Below, piece after piece: positions 6,444-6,518 of a stretch of 6,518 nucleotides of DNA. Origin of the DNA: an uncultured Bacteroidales bacterium. GTDB lineage: Bacteria; Bacteroidota; Bacteroidia; Bacteroidales; F082. The stretch spans positions 1 through 6,518 of the forward strand of contig CALAZZ010000295.1 in the NCBI GenBank assembly GCA_937926515.1, read 5' to 3'. Within the stretch, counting starts at the first letter, position 1. The number at the start of each line of letters is the position of its first letter. The translations under genes and the position numbers were made by a program. Below the pieces are notes generated by a model. It made no database searches. It was not told the DNA's origin and saw nothing but the letters and a program-made list of their open reading frames with translations.

Positions 6444-6507
6444 GGCGAATAAATTCGTCCAGCAGCCCCCTTCCGGCGCCGAAAACACAACACCCGGCAC
6501 TGCTGCT
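6444..6507. repeat. REP-like palindrome cluster downstream of polA
   Basis: GGCGAATaaATTCGTC (6444-6459) is a near-perfect palindrome with one G-T pair. It is followed by CGGCGCCG (6474-6481), a perfect 8-bp palindrome, lying inside a wider inverted repeat AGCAGC (6461-6466) / GCTGCT (6502-6507). The stretch from about 6460 is GC-rich compared with the AT-rich DNA just after polA. Its form recalls REP elements, short intergenic palindromes moved by IS200-like RAYT transposases, but no transposase is in view and the window ends 11 bases later. The polA stop is 64 bp away and no U-tract follows, so a terminator role is uncertain. Confidence 0.4.
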
Positions 6508-6518
6508 TTGATGCGCCT

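Noticed and set aside
6395..6518. Open minus-strand frame entering from the right edge
   Set aside because: It stays open for a short way, but the amino-acid string is unrecognisable and the DNA is dominated by palindromes.

Overview
The window looks like ordinary chromosomal DNA from a member of the Bacteroidota, probably Bacteroidales-like. The evidence is moderately AT-rich DNA, no Shine-Dalgarno sequences ahead of the genes, a TAnnTTTG-type -7 box before the GH3 gene, and a bacterial GH3-family protein of the kind common in that phylum. The phylum is an inference from these features, not from a marker-gene comparison.

Layout. The left part (1-2775) carries three genes on the minus strand, read from right to left. 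First is a GH3-family acyl-adenylating enzyme (2775-1231). It is followed 52 bp later by a LysE/RhtB-type exporter (1178-531), and then, after 108 bp, by a DUF308/HdeD-like membrane protein that runs off the left edge (422-1). GH3 and LysE are close enough to be co-transcribed. The DUF308 gene may or may not belong to the same unit. The right part (3590-6379) is one complete plus-strand gene, polA, encoding DNA polymerase I with all three activities (5'-nuclease, 3'-5' proofreading, polymerase) apparently intact.

Between the divergent GH3 and polA genes lies about 810 bp with no credible protein gene. Its middle (about 2967-3390) is packed with inverted repeats, has two GC-rich blocks in otherwise AT-rich DNA, and has two ends that form a 9-bp inverted repeat. 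It looks like a structured, probably dispersed, non-coding repeat element, and it is the most interesting part of the window. A second, smaller palindrome-bearing stretch follows polA at the right edge (about 6440-6510) and resembles REP-type elements.

Functionally, polA is a housekeeping replication and repair gene unrelated to the left cluster. The one suggestive functional link is GH3 next to LysE. GH3 enzymes of plants join amino acids to acyl acids, and LysE-family proteins export amino acids and related compounds, so the pair could make and export an acyl-amino acid conjugate. That is a hypothesis only. I found no defence system, CRISPR array, tRNA, rRNA or complete transposon.
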